Source: Larix kaempferi
Lineage: Eukaryota > Streptophyta > Pinopsida > Pinales > Pinaceae
Direction: 5' to 3'
DNA length: 64,000 nucleotides
Assembly: GCA_027924585.1 (NCBI GenBank)
Contig: BSBM01001936.1
Span: 206,001 to 270,000 of the forward strand
In this document: one piece after another, positions 33,731-45,102 of the stretch
Layout: each line of letters opens with the position of its first letter
Position numbering within the stretch: position 1 is the stretch's first letter
Notes under the pieces: model-generated
What the model was told of the DNA's origin: nothing
Databases searched by the model: none
Seen by the model: only the letters and a program-made list of their open reading frames with translations
Translations under genes and position numbers: made by a program

Positions 33731-35557
33731 ATGTCTCACCAAACCAAGCTTGAGGATAAGCTTGAAGGGGCTAATAACTTCCGAGCTTGGAAGTATAGGA
33801 TTGGGTTAATCCTGGAAGAGAATGAGTTGGACTCATATATAAAAGAGGACATCCCTATCCCAGAGGATGAAGAGGCTAAGGTGTTGCATAAGAAGAACTT
33901 GGTCAAGGCAAAGAGAATCATTGTTGATTCTATCAAAGACCATCTCATACCCCATGTGTGTTCTCTAAAGACACCCAAGGAGATGTTTGATTCCCTAACC
34001 AATTTATTTGAAGGGAAAAACATAAATCGAAAGATGACTCTACGGAATCAGTTGAAAGGGGTCAAGATGTCGAATGGACAAACCATTCAATCTTACTTCT
34101 CCAAGGTATCTCAGATCAAGGAACAACTTGAAACTGTGGATGAAGTAGTGGACAATGGTGAAATTGCTATGACCCTTTGAATGGCCTATCGAGGTCATGG
34201 GACTCCTTTATTCAAGGAATCTATGCAAGAAAGAAATTGATCTCTTTTAGTATACTGTGGGAGGAATGCTCTCAAGAAGAAGCTAGGCTTGTGGCCCGAG
34301 AAGAAAAGATGGGAAATGAAGATCAAGCTCTCACAGTACATGCTAGGAAAATAAAGTCTAAGAAGGAATCATCTCATAACAGGAAATTCTCACACCGCCA
34401 ATATCATAAAGATAAGAAATATCTCAGATGCTTCAATTGCAATGATAAGGGACACTTTGCTTCAAACTGTCTCAAGAAGAAGAAAGACAACAACAACAAC
34501 TTCAACAAGAAGAAGAAGAATAACAAAAGAATATATCATGCTCATGCTACCGAGGATGATGAACCTCGAAAGAAGAAGGCTAGGGCAGAATGTGATAATG
34601 ATGATGACTCATCAAGTGAAGAAGAGTATGTTCTAATCTCTGCTCTCACAGGTACCATCTCCCATGGTTGTAATGATTGGTTGATTGAAAGTGGGGCTTC
34701 CAAACACATGACTGGGTTTAATGAATCTTTTGTAAACCTATCTGAACATGAATCACCCCATAAGGTGAAACTTGGGGATGATTTTCAATACCCAATCAAA
34801 GGAAGTGGTGAAGCCTCCTATAACCTAGATTCTGGAAAATCTTTGAAGATGGAAAAATTCCTTTATGTACCTGGGCTTAAGAAGAATCTTCTCTCCATCT
34901 CTGCATTGGATGCAAAAGGCATGAGGGTTGCATTTGTAGATGGCCAAGTCCTAATGTGGCCAAAGGGTAAGACAATCGATGATGCAGTAGTGATTGGAGA
35001 GCAAGAGGGAGGATTGTATAAATTGAAGGGTCAACCTGAACATGCCATGGTACATGACTCCATGGAGCCAAGTGAACTTTGGCATAGAAGACTTTCCCAT
35101 ATGCATTATAGGGCACTTCCAATTGCAAGCAAGGCTGTAGATGTTCTTCTTGAAATCAAGACCAAACATGAAGGTGTTTGCAAAGGATGTGCAAAAGGTA
35201 AGAACATTAAGAAGGCTTTCCCAAGCAGTGAAAGCAAGGCAAAAAGAAGACTTGGGTCTACTTCTTGAAGAACAAAGATGAGGTGTTTGACAAGTTCAAG
35301 GAATTCAAAACCTTGATGAAAAATCAAACTGATAAGAAGATCAAAACATTCAGATCCGACAATGATGGAGAATTCACGTCAGGTGACTTCAAGAAGCTTT
35401 GCAGTGATTCAGGGATTAAGAGGGAGTTGACTGCTCCTTACAATCCACAACATAATGGAGTTGCAAAAAGGAAGAACAGAACAATCATGGAAGCAACAAT
35501 GACAATGCTGCATGACCAGGATCTACCGATACATCTATGGGCAGAAGCAACTAGGAC
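33731..35557 (+). pseudogene. copia A gag-protease-integrase, broken
   Basis: Starts at the same Met as copia B ([13 protein letters not shown]). The Gag frame breaks at about 34175, where two bases are lost, and resumes in a new frame. Zinc knuckle CFNCNDKGHFASNC is intact. The protease active site reads ESG instead of DSG. The integrase HHCC part is present, but about 105 bp covering the first catalytic Asp are deleted near 35250. The second Asp block RSDNDGEF is present. The catalytic Glu is Lys (VAKRKNR). The element can make no active protease or integrase. Confidence 0.85.
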
Positions 35558-36297
35558 AGGTAATCCAGGAAGCAAATATCAAGAGGGAGCACACTCCAGT
35601 TGCACCTGCAAGGAATCAAAGATCAAGAAGAAGCACACTCCAGTAGTTTCTGCAATGATACAAATATCCAGAGGGAGTTGACCATCTTTCTACATTCCAC
35701 AATAGAAAGGTGTAGAAGAAGCCACTGCAGCAGCTCCTGCAGGGAAGCAAAGACTCAAAGGGAGTCCACCCAACAAACAAACAAAGATAAGTATTTTAAT
35801 TACCATTTCTTACATATTTGTTTGTTTAAATAAAATTGTTCAATGATATATATGCTTATGTTCCTAGACTTAGGATATGTATTGTGCATATTAGAATGAT
35901 TGCATTAATGAACAGTATACTACTAATATGCATGTGATGGGTAAGTGGCCTATGGCACTGTACAACATTCCATTGCTACTTATCTAGAATGAAACCTCTT
36001 TGCTGACATGTTGGGAGTAGTGCAAACTCTTAACAATGTTCTGGTAGAGATTGGAAGGCATCTAGAAAGTTACAGGATATGGATGAATGTTGTATTGAAG
36101 CATTGGATAAAACTAATTGCATGACTGTATGGCATATTTATTTATGTATAAGAATTTGTTTTGAAAAACTATGAGATGTATCTAATCATGCAATTTAACT
36201 TGTCTTGTAGGAAAGATCGTATGCCATCACCTACAAAAGAAGAACTACAACATTTGTTCAAGCAACAAAATTATCTATTGAAGATATTAAAGTTCCC
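35558..36297 (+). other. replaced pol hinge with intron-like segment in copia A
   Basis: Where copia B has the integrase C-terminus and hinge (about 190 codons), copia A has unrelated sequence starting GTAATCC. It contains repeated Lys/Arg/Pro-rich codons, then a 420-bp AT-rich stretch (35791-36210) that starts GTATTT and ends TTGTAG. A frame that rejoins the RT N-terminus follows. The same arrangement is in copia C (62946-63600). Confidence 0.6.
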
Positions 36298-37750
36298 ATG
36301 ATATGGGAAGAATGCCATGATCCGTTGATCATGAAGAATGATGTTTGGGATGTAGTCTCAAGACCTGAAGGGAAGTTTGTTACGACTTCCATATGGATCT
36401 ATCAGATCAAGCATGCTACAGATGGCAGCATAGAGAAGTATAAAAGTGATGAAATGGAAAATACACCAGATGGATGTCAAGACTGCTTTCTTGAATGGTG
36501 TAGTTGAAGAAGAAGTGTATGTGGAGTAGCCACCTGGTTCTTAGATACATGACAGGGAGTCATATGCATGAAGAACTTGGTATGGTAGGATGGACAGTTT
36601 CCTATCTAGTTTGGGCTTTACCAAGAGTAAAGCGGATTCCAACCTTTACTACAAGGTTGAGGAAGGGAATCTTGTGATTCTGCTCCTGTATGTGGATGAC
36701 TTATTTGTAACAGGAGATGACAGATTGATTGCAGATACAAAGAGGAAGCTTGCTGCTGAGTTCGATATGAAGGACTTGGGGATGATGCACTATTTCCTAG
36801 GTATGGAGGTGTGGAAGAGTATAGATGGGATCTTCCTTGGACAAGGGAAGTATACTGTAGATATCCTGAAGAGGTTCGGGATGATGGATTACAAGGCCAT
36901 GGCCACACCTATGGCATCGAATATGAAGCTTCTTTGTGATGCTTCATCTGAGCCGGTTGATGTCTCTATGTATCCTTAGATGATTGGGTCCTTGATGTAC
37001 CTGACGAACACGAGACTAGATATTTGCTTTGTGGTGAACACATTGAGCCAGTTCCTGACGGATCCGAGGAGGGTTCATTTGGTTGCTGTAAATCATATTC
37101 TGAGGTACCTGAAGGGTAAAGTTGGTTATGGTCTCAAGTATGAAGCGAATCAAAAGTTTAACCTGCAAGGTTATGTTGATTCAGATTAGGAAGGTAATGT
37201 TGTAGATAGGAAGAGCACATCTGGGTGCTGCTTCAGTATGGGATCAGGTGTGATCTCTTGGTTTAGTAGGAAGCAGTCATGCATAGCACTAAGTACAGCC
37301 GAGGCAGAGTATGCTGCAGCCCGTTCAGCTAGTTGTGAGGCAGTATGGATTCGGAAGCTACTATCTGAGTTATTTGATCTCCCGTTGGATGCTACTCGTA
37401 TCTTCTGTGATAACCAGAGTTGTGTGAAGCTGTCCGAGAACCCAGTGTTTCATGAATGTTCGAAACATATAGAGATCAAATATCACGATATCGGGGATAT
37501 GGTGCAGAGAGGAGCTGTGAAGCTCCTATAGGTTGCGATGGACGAGCAGATTGCTGATGTGCTGACGAAGCCACTAGCCAGGGTGACGTTCGAGTACTTC
37601 AGGGAGAGGCTTGGTGTTCTTCGGATTGATGACACTTCGAGGAAGAAGTGGACACATTTGCAGAAGCCATTCCAAGCATGTTGGAAGGAGGATCCTTCAC
37701 ATGGTTGTGGATGTAAGCGCTGGATGATGAGCATCAGGACGATGCTCTAG
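36298..37750 (+). pseudogene. copia A RT and RNase H remnant
   Basis: Begins in the RT N-terminus (MKNDVWDVV), lacks about 120 bp of fingers after IEKYK and another piece before GRMDSF. It then has the palm with the catalytic [11 protein letters not shown] intact. TAG at 36977-36979 stands before MIGSLMYLT, at the same place as in copia B. RNase H blocks STAEAEYAAA, FCDNQSCVKL and ADVLTKPLA follow, with further stops at about 37187 and 37529. Confidence 0.85.
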
Positions 37751-37762
37751 TTACTGCTCTGT

Positions 37763-38065
37763 GTATGCATCATGTTGGATGCTGGATATGATCAGTTGGA
37801 TCATTTATATGTATATCTGTGTATGCATCATGTTGGATGCTGGATATGATCAGATGGATCATTTATATGTATATCTGTGTATGCATCATGTTGGATGCTA
37901 GATATGATCAGATGGATTATTTATATGTATAGGTATGTACGCATAATGTTGGATGCTGGATATGATCAGTTGGATCATTTATATGTATGTACGCATCATG
38001 TTGGATGCTGTATATGATCGGTTGGATCATTTGTATTTATTTGTAAATGCATCATGTTGGATGCT
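37763..38065 (+). repeat. 58-bp tandem array after copia A pol
   Basis: CATGTTGGATGC-type starts at 37771, 37829, 37887, 37945, 37997 and 38053. Period is 58 bp for the first four, then 52-56. The unit includes GGATATGATCAGTTGGATCA, rich in GATC. Smaller GTATCAGGTGGATAC units continue to about 38230. Confidence 0.9.
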
Positions 38066-38339
38066 TGGACCATGTATCTATATATGTATCAGGTGGATAC
38101 ATTGTATGATCAGGTAGATCATGTATGTTGATATGTATCATGTATGATCAGGTGGATCATGTATGATGATATGTATCAGGTAGATACTTGGTATGCATAA
38201 GGTAGATGCATTAAATGATCAGGATGATCATGGATGACGAGCTTCAGGATGTTGCTCTAGATGACATGCAGCAGGATGTTGCAGTGATGATGATCAGGAT
38301 GATGTATGGTGAGTATCACGTTGAGACACTGTCGCCGTG

Positions 38340-38870
38340 GAACAGGTTGTGCATATAAGCATGTAATTTGTGCCCTGGGAGATTTGCAGATAGTCTTTCG
38401 AGGTTTTGCCTATGGCATGTAATTTGTACCCTAGGATATCTGGCAAATGCTCTTTCGAGGTTTTTCTTAGGAGGACATATAATTTGTACCCTGGGAGATT
38501 TGCAATAGTCTTATGAGGTTTTGCCTATGGCATGTAATTTGTACCCTAGGATATCTAGCAAATGCTCTTTCAAGGTTTTGTCCTATGGCATGTAATCTGT
38601 GCCCTGGGAGATCCGATAGGTTGAGCCATGTGCTTGTAATCAGTCCTGGGATGCTCTTTCGAGGTTTTGCCATGACCACATGTAATTTGTGCCCTAAGAG
38701 ATCTGATAGGTTGAACCTTGTGCTCGTAATCAGTCCTGGGATGGTCTTTCAAGGTTTTGTGGTGACCACATGTAATTTGTGCCCTGTGAGATCCGATAGG
38801 TTGAGCCTTGTGCTCGTAATCAATCCTGGGATTCTCTTTCGAGGTTTTGTGGTGGGGTAACATGTAATAA
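38340..38870 (+). repeat. degenerate 60-120-bp repeats, copia A 3' region
   Basis: Recurrent CATGTAATTTGTGCCCTGGG followed by CTCTTTCGAGGTTTTG, about six to seven times, some with an inserted GATCCGATAGGTTGAGCC block. The same arrays are present in copia B at 42.94-43.46 kb. Confidence 0.85.
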
Positions 38871-39182
38871 GTCCTAGAGATCTGGACAGGATTAAAAAGG
38901 CCTCAGATGCTCTTTAGGGTTCTTGCTAGTCAAGAGACTCTTTTAAGGTTTTGTGACGCACGTAATAAGTCCTGAGATTTCCACAGTATGGCCAATGATG
39001 ATGAAGACCTCCAGGTGGTGGGCCTACATCCAATATGAAAAAGGACTGGATCTGTAGAAATTCCTATGACGAGTAGAGTCAGAGATTGGTTGAGATAGCA
39101 GCAGCAGTGACGATGATGATGACGATGATCCCGAGAAGAAGACTTGTCTAGCAGATCTGTGTCGAAAAATACCTTCCTAGTT
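38871..39182 (+). other. copia A 3' non-coding tail
   Basis: Conserved with copia B 42713-42940, with (GAT)n-like GATGATGACGATGATG. No coding signal is seen. Confidence 0.55.
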
Positions 39183-39191
39183 AAGAGGGAG
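39183..39191 (+). other. copia A polypurine tract
   Basis: AAGAGGGAG directly before the 3' LTR. Identical in copia B (minus, 42704-42712). Confidence 0.85.
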
Positions 39192-39795
39192 TGTTGATGT
39201 ATATGTAACTTTGGAATGTATTTCATTTATGTATTTCATATATATTTATTGTACCCTTATAAGAGATGTGCTATTCCTCTATAAGGAAGTTTCGTCATGT
39301 GTATTGAAAATTGTCGCAAGTGTGTGTACTTGCCGATGGGTTATTAGACCACCATGTGTGGGGTCAGCCCTGAAATACATATTATATGGTTGGTGTACCT
39401 AGCTAGACAAGTCGACCCCATAAGGTCACTAGGAAAACAGACTAGTATAAATAGAGATCGGGAGATATCTATTTGGATCACTCGGAAACTCACACTTCTC
39501 TCACTCCGAAAGTGGCGCACTAGTGAGGAGGAGGATCATCTGCTATTAGGATACTATCTTAGTGTATTTTGGTTGTACTTTGGTTGAGCCATTGCTCTCT
39601 CTATCTCTGAGGAAGTTGTGGGGTTTTTCACCTTAGGGTTTTCCCCATGGAAACTCTGTGTCTCTTGTCTCTCATGCTTTTGATTCTTGTGATGCTTGAC
39701 ATGCTTGATATGATTTTTATGCATTGATATACTGTACATGTTATTCTCTTAGTAAAGATCCTAGAGTATATTGAATTAATGCTCAAAATTTAACA
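39192..39795 (+). repeat. copia A 3' LTR
   Basis: 604 bp, TGTTGATG to TTTAACA. It has a 13-bp insertion near the start (TTTATGTATTTCA) relative to the 5' LTR, plus scattered substitutions, more than in copia B. Confidence 0.93.
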
Positions 39796-39800
39796 AGGAC
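39796..39800. repeat. copia A target duplication AGGAC (right)
   Basis: Identical to 32561-32565. Confidence 0.93.
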
Positions 39801-40524
39801 AAAGGAAAGTGCGGTGTATTTCCTTACATAACAAGCAAGGATTCTTGACTTTACCCTTCCGACTCTTCACAACAGAGTCACTGGTCAAGGGAGAATCATT
39901 AGCAGGATGACTAGATATTGATGAATAGGTGGTTCCAAATTTTGCGACCACAATTCTAAAACCGTGGAAATACCAGGATAGTCCTTAAGAAAATGGGGCC
40001 CTTTACAAAGCCTACAAGGGAACTTAGGTTTACGCAAAATCGAAACAAGTACATCAATACTCCCAGCATGATGATCAGCGGTTGGTGGGTTCCCAACATG
40101 ATGGTCAGAGGTTGGAACTGTGACCTTCTACTTAGTGTTCTTCTTATTATCCTTCCCTTTCGTCTTCTTCTTATCCACCCGTTTACTAACATCAGAGTTT
40201 TCAACAGGTGAAGAGGAACAAAGGGGATTCAACATTCGACGAAGAAGGAGAAGGATTGATATGAGGTTGATGCTCATGTAGTGAAGGACCATGATTCGAC
40301 ACAAACGTTTCACTTGGTATAACAGGATTGGAGAATAACCATAAGGTAATCCTATAGTCAATCTGGGAAGACTCAATGTGGCCATTAAGGGAGGACCAAC
40401 ACTTCCACAAGGGGGAGCTACAAAAGACATACCTTGGAAAGGAGTCTCTTGGTTGGTAGTCCCAGGAGGGTCTTCGATATCTAAACTTCCTAACAGTCTC
40501 TAAAGTAACACACAAATCAAACAC
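39796..40524 (-). pseudogene. gag: E3 gag N-terminal part with two knuckles
   Basis: Sense-strand pieces in several frames align with the E2 Gag start (PLMATLSLPRLTIGL, then a Ser/Pro/His-rich stretch and a Lys-rich block). Two knuckles have the E2-type spacing. One at about 39980-40020 is CRLCKGPHFLKDY, with the last Cys as Tyr. The other ends exactly at the copia A insertion, C-X2-C-X3-H-X4-C when the target duplication is joined. Frameshifts near 40.2-40.4 kb disable it. Confidence 0.6.
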
Positions 40525-40880
40525 TACTCAAGTCTAAAAGAAACAAGCAAACTGTGTGAATAGGAGTGGATGAAAAGTCAGGATGCTCATAGGATTGTCA
40601 AGGCACCACAACTCACTATATACCGTAGGGTCCAACAGTAAAATGTGACAAGGAGGATTAGGACCGTACCCTTTCCGGAAAACCCGATTACCTGGACGAC
40701 ATGCACGTAGTAATATCCCCGAGTTTTTTTCTCGGTGTAATGCAATGCTAAGACGACCAAATGGTTAACTCAGTTAGTCACAGGAATCCTAGGAGTGTCT
40801 CCCGATATACGCGAGGTATGTGGGAGCTCAAATATGTAGTGGTGTTGTATAATGCACAACCATATGACAAGAGCCTTCTT

Positions 40881-41035
40881 ATATACTACCGAGTACGTGA
40901 AATTCCTTTCGATATACTACCGAGTACGTGAAGTGCTTTTGGATATACCCTAAGGTACTTGAAAGAGCCTTCGATATACCGGTTGGTACGTGAAAGAGCC
41001 TTCGATATACCGGTTGGTACGTGGAAGAACTACAG
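40881..41035 (-). repeat. 31-bp tandem repeat, five copies
   Basis: ATATAC starts at 40881, 40912, 40943, 40974 and 41005, exactly 31 bp apart. The core is GATATACnnnnnGTACGTGAA. Confidence 0.92.
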
Positions 41036-41934
41036 TTCCCCCAGAATGCAGTGCACACAAATAACGACAGGTGCCATGTTTTACAACACCAGAACACATC
41101 TCTAACTTACACACAGTTACTAAATTATTTTGACTTAAGCTAGCATTAATTTTATCTTATGCGGTTAAGTGGATGCATCAGGTATAGACATGAAATGTAA
41201 AAAGAATGCAAATCCTAGCTATATGACAATGCACATTTTCCTTTCCTTTTCAATGAAAAGTACTTAAGGTAAGGAGAGATTTTTCTTTCTTTCAAACCAA
41301 AAAGTACTTAAGTAGTAACGAAAAGAAGAATTCCTTCCTAGAGTGCAATAACTCTAGCTTTCTGCAATAACAAGTCAAAAAGTGCAAAGAAAATGAAAGA
41401 TGCGACAAATCTTAACAATGTATAAGACAAAATAATGAAGCACTTTCAATTTTCAAATGCATGTATCAAAAATGGAACTCGATATAAATGTTTTTCATAT
41501 CTATATACAGAAAGTGAGAGAATATCTACAACACTCTAATCATTCATAAATTCCCAATGAAAAACGACAAGCACCCAAACAACTCAAAGGCACTCAAGAA
41601 AGGTTCAAAATCTACCAAACAAACAAAACTCAATGATTGAGTGGAGGAAGGGTTTGGAGATCAAATCTAACGATTGAACAGATCTGAAAATATCTGGTAA
41701 GGTGATCAAGGATCGCAAGATCGAACCAACTGGTGGGGGATTGAAATTTCCCTCCACAATTGAGTCACTTACTTGACTAATGAAACATCCAAAATCAACA
41801 AAAACACTTCCAAACACAAGCAATTCTAGATCTAGGGGGTGTGTGACTATAATACATAGCCTACAAACCATAATAAATCAGACCAAAATCCCAAGAAGAA
41901 GGAAATCCCTGCTGATCCCTAATTTTTAAGATGC

Positions 41935-42090
41935 CGATGCACCCTATACATAGGCAGAGTGCACCACCGATGCAATTTGTATTCAGGAAAAGTGAATCGT
42001 CGCACCTTATACACAGGAATAATACGCCACCAGCGAGTTTGTCTTCAGGAAAAGTGCGCTAACGCACCTTGTACATAGGCAAAGTGCGCC
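41935..42090 (-). repeat. short GCAC/GTGC repeat units in E3 leader
   Basis: About three 50-55-bp units of the type GCACCTTGTACATAGGCAAA with GTGCGCCACC, each able to pair GCAC with GTGC. The next unit continues after copia B at 49642. Related units are in the LTRs of E3 and E5. Confidence 0.7.
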
Positions 42091-42095
42091 ACCAG
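42091..42095. repeat. copia B target duplication (left, ACCAG)
   Basis: Matches 49642-49646 (ACCAT) at four of five bases. Confidence 0.75.
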
Positions 42096-42703
42096 TGTTA
42101 AATTTTTAGTATTAAATCACAATACTATAGGATCTTTGCTGAGAGAATAACATCTACAGTATATCAATGCATGACAATCATAAAATGACAAGCATCACAA
42201 GCATCACAAGAATCAAAAGCATAGAGACAAGAGACACAGAGTTTCCGTGGGGAAAACCCTAAGGTGAAAAACCCCACAACTTCCTCAGAGATAGAGAGAG
42301 CAATGGCTCAACCAAAATACAACCAAATAACACTGAGATAGTCTCCTAGCAGATGATCCTCCTCCTCCTCACTAGTGCGCCACTTTTCAGAGAGAGAGAT
42401 AGTTACTTTTCCGAGTGAGTAAAATAGAGATCTCCTATCTCTATTTATACTCACCTTTTTGCCCAGTGACCTACTGGGGCCGACTTGTCTACTTTGATAC
42501 ACCCACATTATATTATATATTAATCAGGGCCGACCCCATAAGGTGGTCTAATAACCCATCGGCAAGTACACACACTTGCGACACTTGTCAATCCACATGA
42601 CGACACTTCCTTATAGAGGAATAACACATCTCTTATAAGGGTACAATAAATATAAATATAATATACAGATGAAATACATTCTGAAGTTACATATACATCA
42701 ACA
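42096..42703 (-). repeat. copia B 3' LTR
   Basis: 608 bp. Minus-strand TGTTGATG to TTTAACA. It has an extra CATCACAAG copy relative to the other LTR. TATA box at 42442-42449. Confidence 0.95.
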
Positions 42704-42712
42704 CTCCCTCTT
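42704..42712 (-). other. copia B polypurine tract
   Basis: Minus strand AAGAGGGAG directly before the LTR. Confidence 0.88.
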
Positions 42713-42939
42713 AACTAGGAAGGTATTTCTCGACACAGATCAACTAGACAAGTCTTCTTCTCTGGATCATCGTCATCGATGCATCGTCATCATCATCATC
42801 ATTGCTGCTACTATCTCGACCAATCTCTGTCTCTACTCGTCATAGGAAGTTCTACAGAGCCAGTCCTTTTTCATACTGGATGTAGGCCCACCACCTGCAG
42901 GTCTTCGTCATCACTGGCCATACTGTGGAATCCTCAGGA

Positions 42940-43460
42940 CTTTTACGTGCGTCACAAAACCTCGAAAGAGCATCCCAGGCTGTTACGAGCACACAACTCT
43001 ACCTATAGGATCTCCCAGGGCAACGAATTACATGTGACCTCACCACAAAACCTTGCAAGAGCATCCCAGGCTGTTACGAGCACACAGCTCTACCTATAGG
43101 ATCTCCTAGGGCAACGAATTACATGTGGTCATGGAAAAACCTCACAAGAGCATCCCAGGACTGATTACAGGCACACATCCCAACCTATCGGATCTCCCAG
43201 GGAAACGAATTACATGCCATAGGACAAAACCTCACAAGAGCATCTACCAGATATCCCAGGGCGCTATTATATTCCATAGGAAAAACCTCGAAAGACTATC
43301 TGCAGATCTCCCAGGGCAACGAATTACATGTCCTCCCAGAGAAAAACCTCGAAAGAGCATTTGCCAGATGTCCCAGGGCACCGAATTACATGCCATAGGC
43401 AAAACCTTGAAAGACCATCTGCAAATCTCCCAGGGCAACGAATTACATGCTCATCTGCAC
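42940..43460 (-). repeat. degenerate repeats, copia B 3' region
   Basis: Units with CCTCGAAAGAGCAT and CTCCCAGGGCAACGAATTACA repeat about seven times. Counterpart of copia A 38.34-38.87 kb. Confidence 0.85.
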
Positions 43461-43560
43461 AACCTGATCCACGGCCATAGAGTATCAATCTGATACTCAC
43501 CATACATCATCCTGATGTATCCATGATCATCCTGATCATCATCACTGCAACGTCCTACTG

Positions 43561-43848
43561 CATGTCATCTGGAGCAACATCCTGAAGCTCGTCATCTATG
43601 ATCATCCTGATCATCACTGCAACATCCTGCTGCATGTCATCTGGAGCAACATCCTGAAGCTCGTCATCTATGATCATCCTGATCATCACTGCAACATCCT
43701 GCTGCATGTCATCTGGAGCAACATCCTGAAGCTCGTCATCTATGATCATCCTGATCATCACTGCAACATCCTACTGCATGTCATCTGGAGCAACATCCTG
43801 AAGCTCGTCATCTATGATCATCCTGATCATCACTGCAACATCCTGCTG
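43561..43848 (-). repeat. 72-bp tandem repeat, four copies
   Basis: CATGTCATCTGGAGC starts at 43561, 43633, 43705 and 43777. Copia A has a single unit at about 38232-38306, so this is a local expansion in copia B. Because 72 is a multiple of three, it gives an artefactual 24-residue repeat ORF. Confidence 0.95.
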
Positions 43849-43849
43849 C

Positions 43850-44330
43850 ATGATCCACCTGATCATCAATGCATCTACTTGATGCATACCAAGTATCATA
43901 CATGATCCTCCTGATCATCAATGTATCCACCTGATACAAATACATGATACATATCATCATACATGATCCTCCTGATCATCAATGCATCTACCTGATGCAT
44001 ACCAAGTATCTACCTGATACATATCATCATACATGATCCTCCTGATCATCAATGTATCCACCTGATACAAATACAAATACATGATACATATCACCATACA
44101 TGATCCACCTGATCATACAATGTATCCACCTGATACATATACAGATACATGGTCCAAGCATCCAACATGATGCATACATACATACATAAAATGATCCAAC
44201 TGATCATATCCAGCATCCACATGATGCGTACATACATACATAAAATGATCCAACTGATCATATCCAGCATCCACATGATGCGTACATACATACATAAAAT
44301 GATCCAACTGATCATATCCAAGCAGAAACC
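43850..44330 (-). repeat. GATC-rich and 54-bp repeats, copia B 3' region
   Basis: 43850-44150 holds alternating CCTGATCATCAATG and GATACATATCATCATACATG pieces. 44161-44330 holds about three 54-bp units with ACATACATACATAAAATGAT. Counterpart of the 58-bp array of copia A with a different unit length. Confidence 0.85.
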
Positions 44331-44430
44331 AGAACATCATCTTGATGCTCATCATCCAGCGCTTACATCCACAGCCATGTGAAGGATCCTCCTTCCAAAA
44401 TGCTTGGAATGGCTTCAGCAAATGTGTCCA

Positions 44431-45102
44431 TCACTTCTTCCTCGAAGTATCCTCGATCTGAAGCACGCCAAGCCTCTCTCTGAAGTACTCAAACTTCACC
44501 CTGGCTAGTGTCTTCGTCAGCACATCTGCAATCTGCTCGTCCGTCGCAACATACAGGAGCTTCACAGCTCCTCTCTGCACCATATCCCTGATATAGTGAT
44601 ATTTGATCTCTATGTGTTTTGACCTGTCATGAAACACTGGGTTCTCGGACAGCTTCACACAACTCTGGTTATCACAGAAGATACCAGTAGCCTCCAACGG
44701 GAGATCAAATAACTCAGACAGTAGCTTCCGTAGCCATACTGCCTCACAACTAGCTGAACAGGCTGCAACATAATCTGCCTCAGCTGTACTCAGTGCTACA
44801 CAGGACTGCTTCCTACTAAACCAAGAGATCACACCTGATCCCATACTGAAGCAACACCCAGATGTGCTCTTCCTGTCTGCAGCACTGCCAGCCCAGTTTG
44901 AATCAACATAACCCTGCAGGTTAAACTTTTGATTCGCCTCATACCTGAGCCCATAATCCACTGTACCCTTTAGGTACCTCAGAACATGCTTTAAAGCAAC
45001 CAGGTGAACACTTCTTGGATCTGTCAGGAACGGGCTCAATGTGTTCACAGCAAAGCAAATGTCTGGTCTCGTGTTCGTCAGGTACATTAAGGACCCAATC
45101 AT
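44431..45102 (-). CDS. copia B RT end and RNase H, downstream of the TAG
   Basis: 223 codons in the same frame as the upstream polyprotein, separated from it by one TAG. Begins MIGSLMYLTNTRPDICFAVN (end of RT). RNase H motifs follow: KSTSGCCFSMGSGVISWFSRKQ, ALSTAEADYVAA with the Glu, FCDNQSCVKL with the Asp, and ADVLTKTLA with the last Asp. It has no start signal of its own and would need read-through of the TAG, or reversion. RNase H removes the RNA template during DNA synthesis. End at TGA 44431-44433. Confidence 0.85.
   Translation of the reverse strand: MIGSLMYLTNTRPDICFAVNTLSPFLTDPRSVHLVALKHVLRYLKGTVDYGLRYEANQKFNLQGYVDSNWAGSAADRKSTSGCCFSMGSGVISWFSRKQSCVALSTAEADYVAACSASCEAVWLRKLLSELFDLPLEATGIFCDNQSCVKLSENPVFHDRSKHIEIKYHYIRDMVQRGAVKLLYVATDEQIADVLTKTLARVKFEYFRERLGVLQIEDTSRKK

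Larger units (their letters stand above)
32566..39795 (+). mobile_element. copia A: degenerate Ty1/copia element
   Basis: LTRs 32566-33156 and 39192-39795, target duplication AGGAC at 32561-32565 and 39796-39800. The domain order gag, protease, integrase, RT, RNase H defines Ty1/copia. Compared with copia B it has a gag frameshift, an integrase deletion near 35250, a replaced integrase/RT hinge (35558-36300), and deletions in the RT fingers near 36440 and 36560. It is inserted in the last zinc-knuckle codons of the E3 gag. Confidence 0.95.
40525..42090 (-). other. E3 leader, first part
   Basis: Non-coding leader between primer site and gag, interrupted at 42095/42096 by copia B. It holds a 31-bp tandem array and GCAC/GTGC short repeats, listed separately. 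Confidence 0.55.

Noticed and set aside
40881-41035. CRISPR-like spacing of 31-bp units
   Set aside because: Direct tandem repeat without spacers, in plant DNA.
43555-43761. Open frame with a 24-residue repeat
   Set aside because: By-product of a 72-bp tandem repeat whose length is a multiple of three. Non-coding 3' region of copia B.
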